Source: Croceibacterium soli
GTDB lineage: Bacteria; Pseudomonadota; Alphaproteobacteria; Sphingomonadales; Sphingomonadaceae
Direction of reading: 5' to 3'
Length of the DNA stretch: 64,000 bases
Assembly (NCBI RefSeq): GCF_009828065.1
Contig: NZ_WTYK01000010.1
Span: forward strand, 1 to 64,000
This document shows positions 1-8,125 of this stretch, piece after piece (within the stretch, counting starts at the first letter, position 1; each line of letters opens with the position of its first letter). The notes beneath the pieces are model-generated. The model searched no databases and had not been told where the DNA came from. It saw only the letters and a list, made by a program, of their open reading frames with translations. The translations under genes were made by a program, and so were the position numbers.

Positions 1-26
1 TGGCCCTTCGTGGCTTCGTGTGATCG

Positions 27-165
27 AAAATCCTCCCTGTTCGGCGCAGCCGAATGGGGAGGGGGACCGCGACACCGCAGGTGTCGTGGTGGAGGGGTAA
101 GGCCCGCCAGACCCCTCCGTCAGACGCCTGACGGAGTCTGCCACCTCCCCATTCCCGCCCCTCCG
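27..165. repeat. REPIN-like inverted pair, family A
   Basis: Two arms of the repeat called family A here face each other. The left arm (about 27-97) begins AAAATCCTCCC and ends GGTGGAGGGG. The right arm (about 106-165) begins CCCCTCCGTCAG and ends in a CCACCTCCCC block. The same layout recurs at 12871, 15383, 29493, 38571, 51522 and 58463. Positions 166-200 add a half copy of another family (GTTCGTGGTGAGC). No gene is seen in 1-206. Confidence 0.75.
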
Positions 166-206
166 TTCGTGGTGAGCCCGTCGAACCACGACCTGCGCGT
201 CGTCCC

Positions 207-848
207 TCAAGCCGGCTGCGCCGCCTGCATCTCGGCGATCAGCGCCCCGTCGATCGCCTTGCCCGCCTGATACGCCTCCCGTTGCCGCACGCGTTCGGCA
301 TAAGCGGAGAGGCTGTCGCGCGCCGGGATCGTGCCGAACTGCATGCCCCAGTCGACATGCGAGCCGACATAGACGTCGGCCATCGTGAAGCGGCTGCCGC
401 AGACGTAGTCGCGCCCGGCGAACCAGCTTTCCAGCGCGTCGACAACTTTGTCATAGCTGCCCCAGCCGACGGTGATCTGCTTCTTGCGGTCGTCTCCGCT
501 GTCGAAGCCGAAGGCCTTGGCGGTGACCGCCGCTTCGAGCGGTCCGGCGGCGAAGAACAGCCAGCGGAAGTAATCGGCCTTCTCCTCCTGCCGCGGGAGC
601 AGTTCGGGCGCGGACATTTCCGCGAGGTAGTGGCACACGGCCGCGGCCTCGCTCACCGCATGGTCGTGCCCGCCATGATGGTGGATCACGGTCGGCAGCT
701 TGCCCAGCGGGTTCGCGTCGAGCAGGGCCTGGGGCTTGTTGTCCCAGTCCACGAATACCGGTTGATAGTCGGCGTGCGCCTCGTGCAGAGCCCAGCGGGC
801 AATCTGCGCACGCGACATCGGATTGAAGAAGAAGGTGTACTCGGCCAT
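207..848 (-). CDS. glutathione S-transferase family protein
   Basis: This is a cytosolic GST-fold protein of 213 residues, the usual GST length. The N-terminal thioredoxin-like half opens MAEYTFFFNPMSRAQIARW. It carries the LGKLPTV cis-proline loop and an SEAAAVCHYLAE segment that normally binds the glutathione gamma-glutamyl group. The C-terminal half is helical and holds the conserved FTMADVYVGS motif. The start is ATG 848, placed by a GGAGGG eight bases upstream; ten further in-frame codons upstream lack a site. It is the last gene of the minus-strand cluster that diverges from the HxlR regulator. Substrate unknown; conjugation or isomerisation of electrophiles is a family-level guess. Confidence 0.9.
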   Translation of the reverse strand: MAEYTFFFNPMSRAQIARWALHEAHADYQPVFVDWDNKPQALLDANPLGKLPTVIHHHGGHDHAVSEAAAVCHYLAEMSAPELLPRQEEKADYFRWLFFAAGPLEAAVTAKAFGFDSGDDRKKQITVGWGSYDKVVDALESWFAGRDYVCGSRFTMADVYVGSHVDWGMQFGTIPARDSLSAYAERVRQREAYQAGKAIDGALIAEMQAAQPA

Positions 849-899
849 CGAATCGCCCTCCGTCCAGAAGCGGAACATTGCAAGAACAAATCCTACAAG

Positions 900-1340
900 T
901 CAAGCAGCTTCGCAAAGCGCCTTGAGCTGGTCGGCGCAGGCGCCCCAGCCTTCGGTGAAGCCCATTTCCTCGTGCCGCTTGCTGTCCTCCTCTTTCCAGT
1001 GCCGGGCACTGGCGGTGTAGCGCGTTCCGCTGCCTTCGGGTTCGATCGACCAGATGCCGATCATGAACGGCCCCGCAGGTTCGAGGTCGCCGACGATCGC
1101 ATCGGTGGAGGCGAACCGGTGCCCTTCGTCCCAGGCGAGCACGGTTCCCGGATGCGAATGGACCTCGCCGTCCGGCCCGTACATCGTGCAGTTCGACACT
1201 CCGCCGGGCCGCCGCTCCAGCCGGTCGAACTCGGCGCGCCACGGCTTTGGGCACCACCATTCCTCCATCCGGTTGACCATGACGTCCCAGACTTTCTCCG
1301 GCGGGGCGTCGATGAAGCGGGTTACGCTAAGCTCATGCAT
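900..1340 (-). CDS. SRPBCC (AHSA1/START-like) domain protein
   Basis: The 146-residue protein is one SRPBCC domain. It opens with the typical IDAPPEKVWDVMVN strand-helix, continues with FMIGIWSIEPEGSGTRY strands and ends in the long C-terminal helix around GFTEGWGACADQLKAL. Such AHSA1-like proteins form a hydrophobic pocket, and many sit beside GST and glyoxalase genes. The start is ATG 1340, with GGAG nine bases upstream. It lies 13 bp downstream of the next GST gene on the same strand, so co-transcription is likely. Ligand unknown. Confidence 0.88.
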   Translation of the reverse strand: MHELSVTRFIDAPPEKVWDVMVNRMEEWWCPKPWRAEFDRLERRPGGVSNCTMYGPDGEVHSHPGTVLAWDEGHRFASTDAIVGDLEPAGPFMIGIWSIEPEGSGTRYTASARHWKEEDSKRHEEMGFTEGWGACADQLKALCEAA

Positions 1341-1353
1341 GGGGTGGTCTCCT

Positions 1354-2028
1354 TCAATCCCGATCAGGGGCACCGTATGGAAAGAATGCGCGATAGGGCC
1401 GCGCGTCGTCCACGCAGCGAACGACTGCGGGCAGGGCGAGTAGCTCCGCACGCAGGGCGGCGAGGCGCGGGCAGTCGGCGGGGATCGGCTCGACCCAGTC
1501 GGCGTAGAACAGCGACGGGGCGGCTGCGCAGGTGACCAGCGAAACGTGCGGGGGCAGGGCGTTCTCGCCGAGCCAGCGCTCGAGCCAGGCATAGGCTTGG
1601 CGCAGCCGCGCCTGGCCGGCCGCCACTTCCGCCGCATCGGGGCTGTCGCGCAGGCCTTTTCCGGGATTGTCGCGGTCGGCGAAATGCGCCGCGATGACCC
1701 GCTGCATGCTGCCCATCACGTAGTTGTCGAACACCCGGTCGAGCATCCGCACGGTCGCCGCCTCGGCCGGGTCGCCCGGGATCAGCGGAGCGGGGCCGGG
1801 GTGGTAAAGTGCCAGATGCTCGACGATCGAGCTGGTCTCGACCACCACTGTCCCGCCGTCCACCAGCACCGGGAACTTGCCCGCGGGGTGGACCTGCCGA
1901 AGAAAGTCCATGCTGTAGCCGTCGTCCGGCCCCAGCGCGCGGAACTCGAACGCGGTTCCGTTGGCATAGAGCGGGATCAGTGCTTTCCAGGTGTAGGACG
2001 AGAACGGGTGTCCGTAGAGCGCCAGCAT
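1354..2028 (-). CDS. glutathione S-transferase family protein
   Basis: A 224-residue GST. The N-terminal half starts MLALYGHPFSSYTWK, has the HPAGKFPVL cis-proline loop and then VVETSSIVEHLAL, the glutathione-binding ES/TS motif. The C-terminal half is all-helical. Start ATG 2028 has GGAGAG 11 bases upstream. In-frame codons further upstream run through a tandem repeat and are unlikely to be translated. It belongs to the minus-strand detoxification-like cluster. It is divergent in sequence from the three other GSTs nearby, so the four are probably not recent duplicates. Substrate unknown. Confidence 0.9.
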   Translation of the reverse strand: MLALYGHPFSSYTWKALIPLYANGTAFEFRALGPDDGYSMDFLRQVHPAGKFPVLVDGGTVVVETSSIVEHLALYHPGPAPLIPGDPAEAATVRMLDRVFDNYVMGSMQRVIAAHFADRDNPGKGLRDSPDAAEVAAGQARLRQAYAWLERWLGENALPPHVSLVTCAAAPSLFYADWVEPIPADCPRLAALRAELLALPAVVRCVDDARPYRAFFPYGAPDRD

Positions 2029-2064
2029 CACTAGATATTCTCTCCGCATGTCTTCATGCCGCGA

Positions 2065-2124
2065 GCGGGATCTTCGATCTTTCCCCTCCCGCAAGCGGGA
2101 TCTTCGATCTTTCCCCTCCCGCAA
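2065..2124. repeat. 30 bp tandem duplication with hairpin
   Basis: Two perfect 30 bp copies (2065-2094, 2095-2124) beginning GCGGGATCTTCG are followed at once by GCGAGAGGGG. The end of each unit (CCCCTCCCGC) pairs with the following GCGGG or GCGAGAGGGG, so a stem-loop forms. It fills the gap between a GST gene and a VOC gene on the same strand and may act as an attenuator or weak terminator. No T-run follows. Confidence 0.7.
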
Positions 2125-2140
2125 GCGAGAGGGGAGAAGA

Positions 2141-2641
2141 TCACGCTTCGGCAGGTTCGCCTTGCGCCGCCGCTTCCAGAGCAGCGATGTCGATCTTCCT
2201 CATCGTCATCATCGCCTCGAAGATTCGCTTGGCGCGCGCGGGTTCGCCGCCCATCGCCTCGGCCAGGAGGCGCGGGGTGATCTGCCAGGAGACGCCCCAC
2301 TTGTCCTTGCACCAGCCGCACATGCTTTCCTCGCCGCCATTGCCGACGATCGCGTTCCAGTAGCGGTCGGTCTCTTCCTGGTCCTCGGTGATCACCTGGA
2401 AGGAAAACGCCTCGCTCTGCTTGAAGTGCGGCCCGCCGTTGAGGCCGAGGCAGGGAATGCCCAGCACGGTGAAGTCGACCGTCAGCGGTTCGCCTTCCTT
2501 TGCCGACGGGTTGTCCGCCGGCGAGTTATGGACTTTGCCGACCGAGCTGTCGGGGAAAGTCTCGGCGTAGAAGCGCGCAGCTTCCAGCGCGTCCTTCTCG
2601 TACCACAGGCAGATCAGCGCTTTGTTCGTGGCCATGGTCAT
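2141..2641 (-). CDS. VOC family protein, PhnB-like
   Basis: The 166-residue protein matches the PhnB / 3-demethylubiquinone-methyltransferase-like branch of the vicinal oxygen chelate fold. Marks are an N-terminal KALICLWYEKDALEAARFY segment, the GGPHFKQSEAFSFQV strand, the DRYWNAIV helix, and a CGWCKDKWGVSWQITP motif near the C-terminus. The VOC fold chelates a metal, but this branch has mostly unknown substrates and some members are resistance or antibiotic-binding proteins. Start ATG 2641 overlaps the upstream stop as ATGA; ATG 2635 is an alternative. Translational coupling with the double DUF1428 gene suggests a joint role. Confidence 0.9.
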   Translation of the reverse strand: MTMATNKALICLWYEKDALEAARFYAETFPDSSVGKVHNSPADNPSAKEGEPLTVDFTVLGIPCLGLNGGPHFKQSEAFSFQVITEDQEETDRYWNAIVGNGGEESMCGWCKDKWGVSWQITPRLLAEAMGGEPARAKRIFEAMMTMRKIDIAALEAAAQGEPAEA

Positions 2642-3351
2642 CGGCCTTCGACGAACAGCGGCTGGAAGCCACCGAAGATCATCCGCCCGCCGTCGAACGG
2701 CATCTCCATTTCGCGCATGACCGGGTCGTCCATGATCCCGGCCATGCCGGCATCCCGCGTGGCTTTGTCCGGCCATTCGATCCAGCTGAAGACGACCGTC
2801 TCGTCCTCCTTCGCCTGCACCGCGCGTTTGAAGTCGGTGACCTTGCCGTCCATCACGTCGACGCCCCAGCTCTCGACCAGCCGGGTAGCCCCCAGCCTGC
2901 GGAACGCCTCGGACGCAGCCTTGGAGAATTCGACGTACTTGTCGCGGTTGGCGGAAGGGACCGCGGCGACCATGCCGTCAAGATAGCCGAACGGCCCGCC
3001 GCCTTCGTCCATGATGCACTCGAACCCGGAATAGACCATCCGCTTCGGGTCGAACGGCATCTCTGGCGGCATCTGCATTCGCTCATCGGATTCCATGCGC
3101 TTGCCCGCTTCGTCGCAGGTCGCCTTGTCCGGGTATTCGATCCACGAGAACACGACGTTCTCGCCCGGCTCGGCAGCGACCGCACGCTTCATGTCGGTCT
3201 GCTTGCCGTCGGGCACGTCGTCGCCCCAGGCTTCGACGATGCTGGCGGCGCCGAACTCGGTGAACATCGGCGCGGCGTCCGCGGCCATCTTGAAATAGCC
3301 GTTCTTCTTCTCGTTGGGGACGGGCAGCAGGAAACCTTGGATGTACGTCAT
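2638..3351 (-). CDS. tandem double DUF1428 protein
   Basis: The 237-residue protein contains two full copies of a domain usually found singly at about 120 residues. Copy 1 (residues 1-117) has YIQGFLLPVP, VEAWGDDVPDG, VVFSWIEYPDKAT and MPFDPKRMVYSGF. Copy 2 (118-237) has YLDGMVAAVPS, VESWGVDVMDG, VVFSWIEWPDKAT and MPFDGGRMIFGGF. The fold is a dimeric alpha/beta-barrel of unknown function, so this chain may be a covalent pseudo-dimer. Start ATG 3351 begins the first copy directly. The stop overlaps the next start (ATGA), and an upstream GST ends 11 bp away. Function not known. Confidence 0.9.
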   Translation of the reverse strand: MTYIQGFLLPVPNEKKNGYFKMAADAAPMFTEFGAASIVEAWGDDVPDGKQTDMKRAVAAEPGENVVFSWIEYPDKATCDEAGKRMESDERMQMPPEMPFDPKRMVYSGFECIMDEGGGPFGYLDGMVAAVPSANRDKYVEFSKAASEAFRRLGATRLVESWGVDVMDGKVTDFKRAVQAKEDETVVFSWIEWPDKATRDAGMAGIMDDPVMREMEMPFDGGRMIFGGFQPLFVEGR

Positions 3352-3362
3352 TGTCACTCTCC

Positions 3363-4034
3363 TCAGGCTGCTATGGGTGGTTCTTCGCTGAAGGCCTCGA
3401 GCTGGGCTTCGATGGCCCGGCCGAACGCGGGCCGCTCCATGCCGCGCTCGAGATAGGCGGCGAGCGACGGGAACTTGCGCAGCTGGCCGTTCCGGTCGAA
3501 CTCGCGGAGCGTGGTGACCAGCGCGATGTCCGCGATGGAGAAGTCGCCGGCGATCCATTCGCGCTCACCCAGTGCATCGGTCACGCGGGAAAGCTTCTTG
3601 TCGATCGTCTCGAACAGGATCGGCTTGCGCGCTTCGGCCCAGTCCTCCCCGGCATGGAAGATCAGCACGCTGGCCTGCTCCATCGCGACCGGTTCAATGC
3701 TGTTGTAGGCGGCGAACAGCCAGCCGAATACGTCGGCGCGGGCCTGTCCGGACTGCGGCAGCAGGCGGCCCTCCCGCTCGGCGAGGTGCACCAGGATCGC
3801 GCCGCTTTCGAACAGGCGCAGGGCGCCGTCGCGGACTACAGGCACCTGGCCGAACGGCTGTTCGGCATAGAACCATTCGGGCCGGTGCATCGCGCTGATC
3901 GGCCGCTCGCGATAGGCCAGGCCCAGTTCCTCGCAGGCCCAGCGCGGGCGCAAGTCGCGCACGAAGCCGCGGGCGAAATCCGGCACCCAGTCGAAGCAGG
4001 TGATCTCGATGGTAGCATTCGGATCGACAGGCAT
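3363..4034 (-). CDS. glutathione S-transferase family protein
   Basis: A 223-residue GST. The first half has the PFGQVPVV cis-proline loop followed by LFESGAILVHLAE, the standard glutathione-binding element. The second half contains the FSIADIALVTTLREF helix cap of GST C-terminal domains. Start ATG 4034 is preceded by AAAGGA seven bases away; an in-frame TTG two codons earlier is less likely. The N-terminus lacks an obvious catalytic Ser/Cys in the usual first-loop position (CFDWVPDFARG), so activity is uncertain. Member of the minus-strand cluster. Confidence 0.88.
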   Translation of the reverse strand: MPVDPNATIEITCFDWVPDFARGFVRDLRPRWACEELGLAYRERPISAMHRPEWFYAEQPFGQVPVVRDGALRLFESGAILVHLAEREGRLLPQSGQARADVFGWLFAAYNSIEPVAMEQASVLIFHAGEDWAEARKPILFETIDKKLSRVTDALGEREWIAGDFSIADIALVTTLREFDRNGQLRKFPSLAAYLERGMERPAFGRAIEAQLEAFSEEPPIAA

Positions 4035-4112
4035 CGTCAATTCCTTTCGCTGGCAATTGGTAGGACGGAGCCGAACGGCCGATCCCTCGGCCGCGCCGGT
4101 CCGAATGGGCGT

Positions 4113-4550
4113 TCAGGCCAGTGCCTGCTCCGCCACGGTCTCGCCTTCGGGCACGGCGCCCATGTTCATCCAGACGTTCTCCCAAATGTGGCCGTCGGGA
4201 TCCTCGAAGCTGCGGCCGTACATGAAGCCCATGTCCTGCTTGGGCGTCGTATCGGCCTTGCCGCCGGCCGCCACGGCCTTGTCGACGATCGCGTCGACAT
4301 CGCCCTGGCTGTCCTGGCTCAGGCACAGCAGCACTTGCGCCGTCTCGTGCGCGTCGGGGATCGTCTTGCTGGTGAAGGTTTTCCAGAAGTCGTGCCGCAG
4401 CAGCATGACCACGATCTCGTCCGACCACATCATTGCAGCGGCCTGCTCGTTGGTGAACTGGGGGTTGTTGGTGAAGCCGACGGCTTCATAGAACGCCATC
4501 GACCGGGGCAGGTCCGTCACCGGCAAGTTCACGAAAATCATCCGGGGCAT
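4113..4550 (-). CDS. VOC family protein (glyoxalase/extradiol dioxygenase-like)
   Basis: A 145-residue vicinal oxygen chelate protein. Two beta-alpha-beta-beta-beta units are visible: MIFVNLPVTDLPRSMAFYE...GFTNNPQF at the start and AAGGKADTTPKQDMGFMYGRSFEDPDGHIWE at the end. The terminal E of DPDGHIWE is the usual metal ligand. Start ATG 4550 has GGAG eight bases upstream. It is the first gene of the minus-strand run and lies 70 bp from the divergent HxlR regulator, so its promoter and the regulator's share that gap. Its substrate is unknown; such proteins are often induced by electrophiles. Confidence 0.9.
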   Translation of the reverse strand: MPRMIFVNLPVTDLPRSMAFYEAVGFTNNPQFTNEQAAAMMWSDEIVVMLLRHDFWKTFTSKTIPDAHETAQVLLCLSQDSQGDVDAIVDKAVAAGGKADTTPKQDMGFMYGRSFEDPDGHIWENVWMNMGAVPEGETVAEQALA

Positions 4551-4602
4551 CGCTTTCTCCTTCCATCCTCTGCGACTCGTCACTTGCGATTCGTGGCCCA
4601 TC

Positions 4603-4634
4603 AAGTTACTAAAGGCAACCATGAAGTTACTAAA
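4603..4634. promoter_or_regulatory. candidate HxlR operator (direct repeat)
   Basis: The 11-mer AAGTTACTAAA occurs twice, at 4603-4613 and 4624-4634, with a 21 bp period (two helical turns). It straddles the start codon of the HxlR gene in the short divergent gap. Direct sequence observation; the operator role is inferred from the position. Confidence 0.45.
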
Positions 4635-5325
4635 AGAAACTAAGCCTCTGTCAGATCACGGAAAATGGTACCAGGACGCATGCGGCACGGCCTTCGCGAT
4701 GGAACTCGTGGGGGAGCGCTGGTCCATGCTGATCGTCCGCGAGCTTATGCTGGGCGGACGACGGTTTTCGGACTTGCGCGCCAGCCTGCCCGGGATTTCG
4801 GCCAAAGTGCTTACCGAACGGCTCGCGAGCCTGGAGCAGGCCGGGGTGCTGATCAGACGCAAGCTGGCGCCGCCCGCCGCTACGCAGGTCTATGAACTCA
4901 CCGAGTGGGGCTACTTGGCGGAACCGGCGATCCAGGAACTCGGCCGCTGGGCCGCGCGCTCCCCGCAGCACAACCCGCAGCTCCCGCTCTCGCCGGTCTC
5001 GTTCATGCTTTCGCTGCGCACGTTGATCGATCGCGAAGCGGCGCGGCATTTGGAGACGACCGTCGGCTTCACCGTGTCCGGCGAGAGCTTCCTGGCTGAG
5101 CTGCGCGACGGGCAGATGCCGGTTCGCCGCGCGCAGCCGGGGGAGGGCGAGATCGGGTTCGAAGCCGACGAACCGCTGCCCCTGCTGCGCGTGTTCTATG
5201 GCAAGCAGCCGATCGAAGCGGCGCTGCACGACGGTGGGATCAGGCTGACGGGCGACCAGGCGCTCGCCGAGCGCTTCGTCGCCCTGTTCGGCCTTCCGCC
5301 GAAGGTCGACCTAGCCGCCGAGTGA
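4621..5325 (+). CDS. HxlR-family winged-helix transcriptional regulator
   Basis: A 234-residue regulator. Residues about 18-110 form the HxlR winged helix: an ACGTAFAMELVGERWSMLIVREL opening with the family Cys, the RFSDLRASLPGISAKVLTERL recognition region, and the wing before YELTEWGYLAEP. The remaining 120 residues are an extra C-terminal domain found in a subset of the family, perhaps a ligand pocket. HxlR proteins commonly sense aldehydes, quinones or oxidants through the N-terminal Cys. Start ATG 4621 follows AAAGG by five bases. It diverges from the seven-gene GST/VOC run and is the probable regulator of it. The 3' end overlaps the convergent GST by 15 bp. Confidence 0.9.
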   Translation: MKLLKETKPLSDHGKWYQDACGTAFAMELVGERWSMLIVRELMLGGRRFSDLRASLPGISAKVLTERLASLEQAGVLIRRKLAPPAATQVYELTEWGYLAEPAIQELGRWAARSPQHNPQLPLSPVSFMLSLRTLIDREAARHLETTVGFTVSGESFLAELRDGQMPVRRAQPGEGEIGFEADEPLPLLRVFYGKQPIEAALHDGGIRLTGDQALAERFVALFGLPPKVDLAAE

Positions 5326-5952
5326 CGCGAGTACCGTCGCTTCCTCTTCGGCCACCTTGCGCCAGGCCGGGCGTGCGGCGGTGCGTTCGAACCATGCGGC
5401 GATCTTCGGATGGCGCGCCGTGTCGAGCGTCCAGCCGGCGTAGCTCAGCGTCTTGATCGACGAGGCGAGGCCGATGTCGCCGACCGAGAAGGTGCCGTCG
5501 AGCCAGCCGTCCTCGCGCAGTTCGCCTTCGAGATAGTCGAGCGGGCGCAGCACGGCCTCCTCGGCGGCCGCTGCAGCCGTCTCGTCGCCTTCGGTGCCGA
5601 AGATCTTCGGCCGCAGGAAGCGGTTGAGCACGATCGGCGCGGCGGCGGGGATCAGCACGGTATCGATCACTTCGTCGAACCACACCGAGCGGCCTCGCGA
5701 GCGCGGCTCCGCCGGCAGCAGCGGGGGCTCGGGATACTGCGCATCGAGGTAGGTCACAATCGCGGTCGAGTCGGCCAGGCAGAAATCGCCGTCGGAAAGC
5801 GCCGGAATCTTCTTGAACGGGCTGATCCGCGCGAACTCTTCGGTCGGCTGGCTGGGATTGCTTGGCTCCCATTCGTAGTCGAGCCCCTTCTCGCTGGCCG
5901 CGACAGCCACTTTGCGCACGAACGGCGACAGCGGGAATCCGTAAATCTTCAT
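5311..5952 (-). CDS. glutathione S-transferase family protein
   Basis: A 213-residue GST. The N-terminus MKIYGFPLSPFVRKV places a Ser at the usual catalytic loop position. It is followed by ISPFKKIPALSDGDF (cis-Pro loop) and LADSTAIVTYLD (glutathione-binding ES-type motif). The C-terminal domain has FSVGDIGLASSIKTL. Start ATG 5952 is preceded by GGGGAGGAG. It is convergent with the HxlR gene and overlaps its last 15 bp, so it has its own promoter. Of the four GSTs in this cluster it looks most like a canonical catalytic enzyme. Confidence 0.92.
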   Translation of the reverse strand: MKIYGFPLSPFVRKVAVAASEKGLDYEWEPSNPSQPTEEFARISPFKKIPALSDGDFCLADSTAIVTYLDAQYPEPPLLPAEPRSRGRSVWFDEVIDTVLIPAAAPIVLNRFLRPKIFGTEGDETAAAAAEEAVLRPLDYLEGELREDGWLDGTFSVGDIGLASSIKTLSYAGWTLDTARHPKIAAWFERTAARPAWRKVAEEEATVLASLGG

Positions 5953-6021
5953 GGTGCATCTCCTCCCCTAAGTCTTGCCGATTGATACAGCGCGATCGCG
6001 ACACGTCCAATGCCGGCGCGA

Positions 6022-6960
6022 TCAGCGGCCGAAGGCCCAGCGCAGGGTCCGGGCGATGCCGAACGTCGCCGCGCGGACCGGCAGGGCCTCCGCGCCGCCG
6101 GAGCGCAGATCGAGCATCGTTCGCGCATAAGGCGGCAGCAGGTCGACCGCCGCGGCGGCCAGGAGCGGCTGTATCGCGCCCACTCCGCGCGGCCGTTGCT
6201 CCAGGATCAGCCTGGCGATGGCTTTGGCCTGTTCGCTGCCTTGCAGGTGCGGCTGCATCGTCCGTTCGAGTTCGGCGGCCTCGCTGCGGCTTTCCGGCAC
6301 CGGGTCGGCCCCCAGCTTGCGCGCGATGATCGCCGACTGGCGGAAATAGGCGTCCTGTTCGGCCAGGGGCATCGCCGGCTGGACATAGCGCAAGTGTGCT
6401 TCGAGGAAGCTGGTCGCCTCCGCGAGGTGGACCCAGGCAAGCGTCCGCGGATCCCGCGCGGAGTAGGGCGTGCCGTCGGCCAGCCGGCCTTCGACCGACC
6501 CATGGATGCGGTTGACCCGCTCGATCGCCGCTTCGGCGTCATCTCGATGTCCGTAAGTCGTGACGGCGATGAACCGCGCAGTACGCCGCAGCCGGCCGTG
6601 CATGTCGGCGCGGAAGTCGGAGTGGTCGAGCACGCCCTGCAGCGCGTGCGGGTGAAGCATCTGCAGCATCAGCCCGCGCATTCCGCCGACCATCATCGCC
6701 ACCACGTCGGCATGGACCATGCGGATCGGAGAGTTCCGCTCGAACAGCGCATCGTCGGATGGCTGGACCGGCCGTTCGCCCGCCTCGATGTCGTTGAACA
6801 TGGCGCGAACTTCGCGCACCAGGCGCCGGCGCAGCGCGTCGGACGGCGACAGCTTCATCAGGCGATTGCGCAACGACACAGGGCCCTCGCTCTCGATACG
6901 GCAGCAATGCCTACGAAGCGCCTGGCGCACCGTCGAGTCATCTTGCGCTGCCGCCGCCAT
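6022..6960 (-). CDS. oxygenase MpaB-like family protein (DUF2236)
   Basis: The protein belongs to the MpaB/DUF2236 family, named after a fungal oxygenase of mycophenolic acid synthesis and including the Lcp latex-cleaving heme enzymes as distant relatives. Seen here are [34 protein letters not shown] and [17 protein letters not shown], then [21 protein letters not shown], all typical of the core. Heme binding is probable by family but not proven. Start is uncertain: ATG 6960 gives 312 residues, ATG 6858 gives 278, and an in-frame GTG at 7029 would overlap cobS. No clear ribosome binding site precedes any of them. Divergent from cobS. Confidence 0.82.
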   Translation of the reverse strand: MAAAAQDDSTVRQALRRHCCRIESEGPVSLRNRLMKLSPSDALRRRLVREVRAMFNDIEAGERPVQPSDDALFERNSPIRMVHADVVAMMVGGMRGLMLQMLHPHALQGVLDHSDFRADMHGRLRRTARFIAVTTYGHRDDAEAAIERVNRIHGSVEGRLADGTPYSARDPRTLAWVHLAEATSFLEAHLRYVQPAMPLAEQDAYFRQSAIIARKLGADPVPESRSEAAELERTMQPHLQGSEQAKAIARLILEQRPRGVGAIQPLLAAAAVDLLPPYARTMLDLRSGGAEALPVRAATFGIARTLRWAFGR

Positions 6961-7005
6961 TGCCGGTTGCAGCACCCAACGCGCGCGTCTAGGCACGCCG
7001 ACGCG

Positions 7006-7989
7006 ATGAACGAGATGACCAACACCCATGGCGACTCAGGCACGGCGATGTCCGCGCCCGACAAGGAAATCGACGTCCGCGAGACGTTTGGCGTCGATAT
7101 CGACTGGAAAGTCCCCGCCTTCTCCAAGGCCGACGACCGCGTGCCCGATCTCGACGAAGGCTACGTCTTCGATCCGGACACCACGCTCGCGATCCTCGCC
7201 GGCTTTGCGCACAACCGCCGGGTGATGATCCAGGGCTATCACGGCACCGGCAAGTCGACCCATATCGAACAGGTGGCCGCCCGCCTCAACTGGCCCTGTA
7301 TCCGCATCAACCTGGATGCCCACATCAGCCGCATCGACCTGATCGGCCGCGACGCCATCGTGCTGCGCGACGGACTGCAGGTGACCGAGTTCCGCGAGGG
7401 CCTGCTGCCGTGGGCGCTGCAGCATCCCGTGGCTCTGGTGTTCGACGAATACGACGCCGGCCGCCCGGACGTGATGTTCGTCATCCAGCGCGTGCTGGAA
7501 CAGGCCGGCAAGCTGACCCTGCTCGACCAGAACCGCGTCATCCGCCCGAACCCGTGGTTCCGCCTGTTCGCCACCGCCAACACGGTCGGCCTCGGCGACA
7601 CCAGCGGCCTCTATCACGGCACCCAGGCGATCAACCAGGGCCAGATGGACCGCTGGAACATCGTCACCGCACTCAACTACCTGCCGGCCGAAACCGAGCT
7701 GCAGATCGTCAAGGCCAAGAGCACGCTCGAGCCGAAGAAGATCGCCGACATGATCCGCGTCGCCGATCTTTCGCGCCAAGGCTTCATCAACGGCGACATC
7801 TCGACCGTGATGAGCCCGCGCACCGTGCTGACCTGGGCGCAGAACACCGAGATCTTCGGCGACATCGGCTTCGCCTTCCGCCTGACCTTCCTCAACAAGT
7901 GCGACGAGGCGGAACGGATGCTCGTGGCGGAATACTACCAGCGCGTGTTCGGCGAGGAGCTGCCGGAGAGTGTGGTCGCGAAAGCTTGA
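7006..7989 (+). CDS. cobS: cobaltochelatase subunit CobS (AAA+ ATPase)
   Basis: CobS is the AAA+ subunit that, with CobT and CobN, inserts cobalt into hydrogenobyrinic acid diamide in aerobic B12 synthesis. The 327-residue product has the family N-terminus ([16 protein letters not shown]), Walker [10 protein letters not shown], Walker [15 protein letters not shown] and the sensor region [15 protein letters not shown]. Start ATG 7006 is taken; ATG 7048 (MSAPDKEID) is equally possible. No cobT or cobN is in the window, although CobS and CobT genes often lie close together in alphaproteobacteria. CobS/CobT pairs also occur in genomes without B12 synthesis, so the role here may differ. Confidence 0.93.
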   Translation: MNEMTNTHGDSGTAMSAPDKEIDVRETFGVDIDWKVPAFSKADDRVPDLDEGYVFDPDTTLAILAGFAHNRRVMIQGYHGTGKSTHIEQVAARLNWPCIRINLDAHISRIDLIGRDAIVLRDGLQVTEFREGLLPWALQHPVALVFDEYDAGRPDVMFVIQRVLEQAGKLTLLDQNRVIRPNPWFRLFATANTVGLGDTSGLYHGTQAINQGQMDRWNIVTALNYLPAETELQIVKAKSTLEPKKIADMIRVADLSRQGFINGDISTVMSPRTVLTWAQNTEIFGDIGFAFRLTFLNKCDEAERMLVAEYYQRVFGEELPESVVAKA

Positions 7990-8002
7990 GCGCGAATCCT
8001 CC

Positions 8003-8046
8003 CCCCTCCTCTTCAGAGGAGGGGCCGGGGGTGGTGGAAGCACCGT
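8003..8046. repeat. palindromic repeat, family E
   Basis: A 10 bp stem CCCCTCCTCT/AGAGGAGGGG (8003-8012/8015-8024) with a two-base loop is followed by CCGGGGGTGGTGG. The same block recurs at 54643 and, inverted or altered, at 54756 and 54792. It lies between cobS and the penicillin-binding protein gene. No T-run, so a terminator role is doubtful. Confidence 0.7.
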
Positions 8047-8125
8047 GAAACGTCGCGTCCTGCCTCCGCATCGCACGCTGATGAAACCGCTCGCAATCGC
8101 TGTATTGTTAGGATAACACAGCGGA

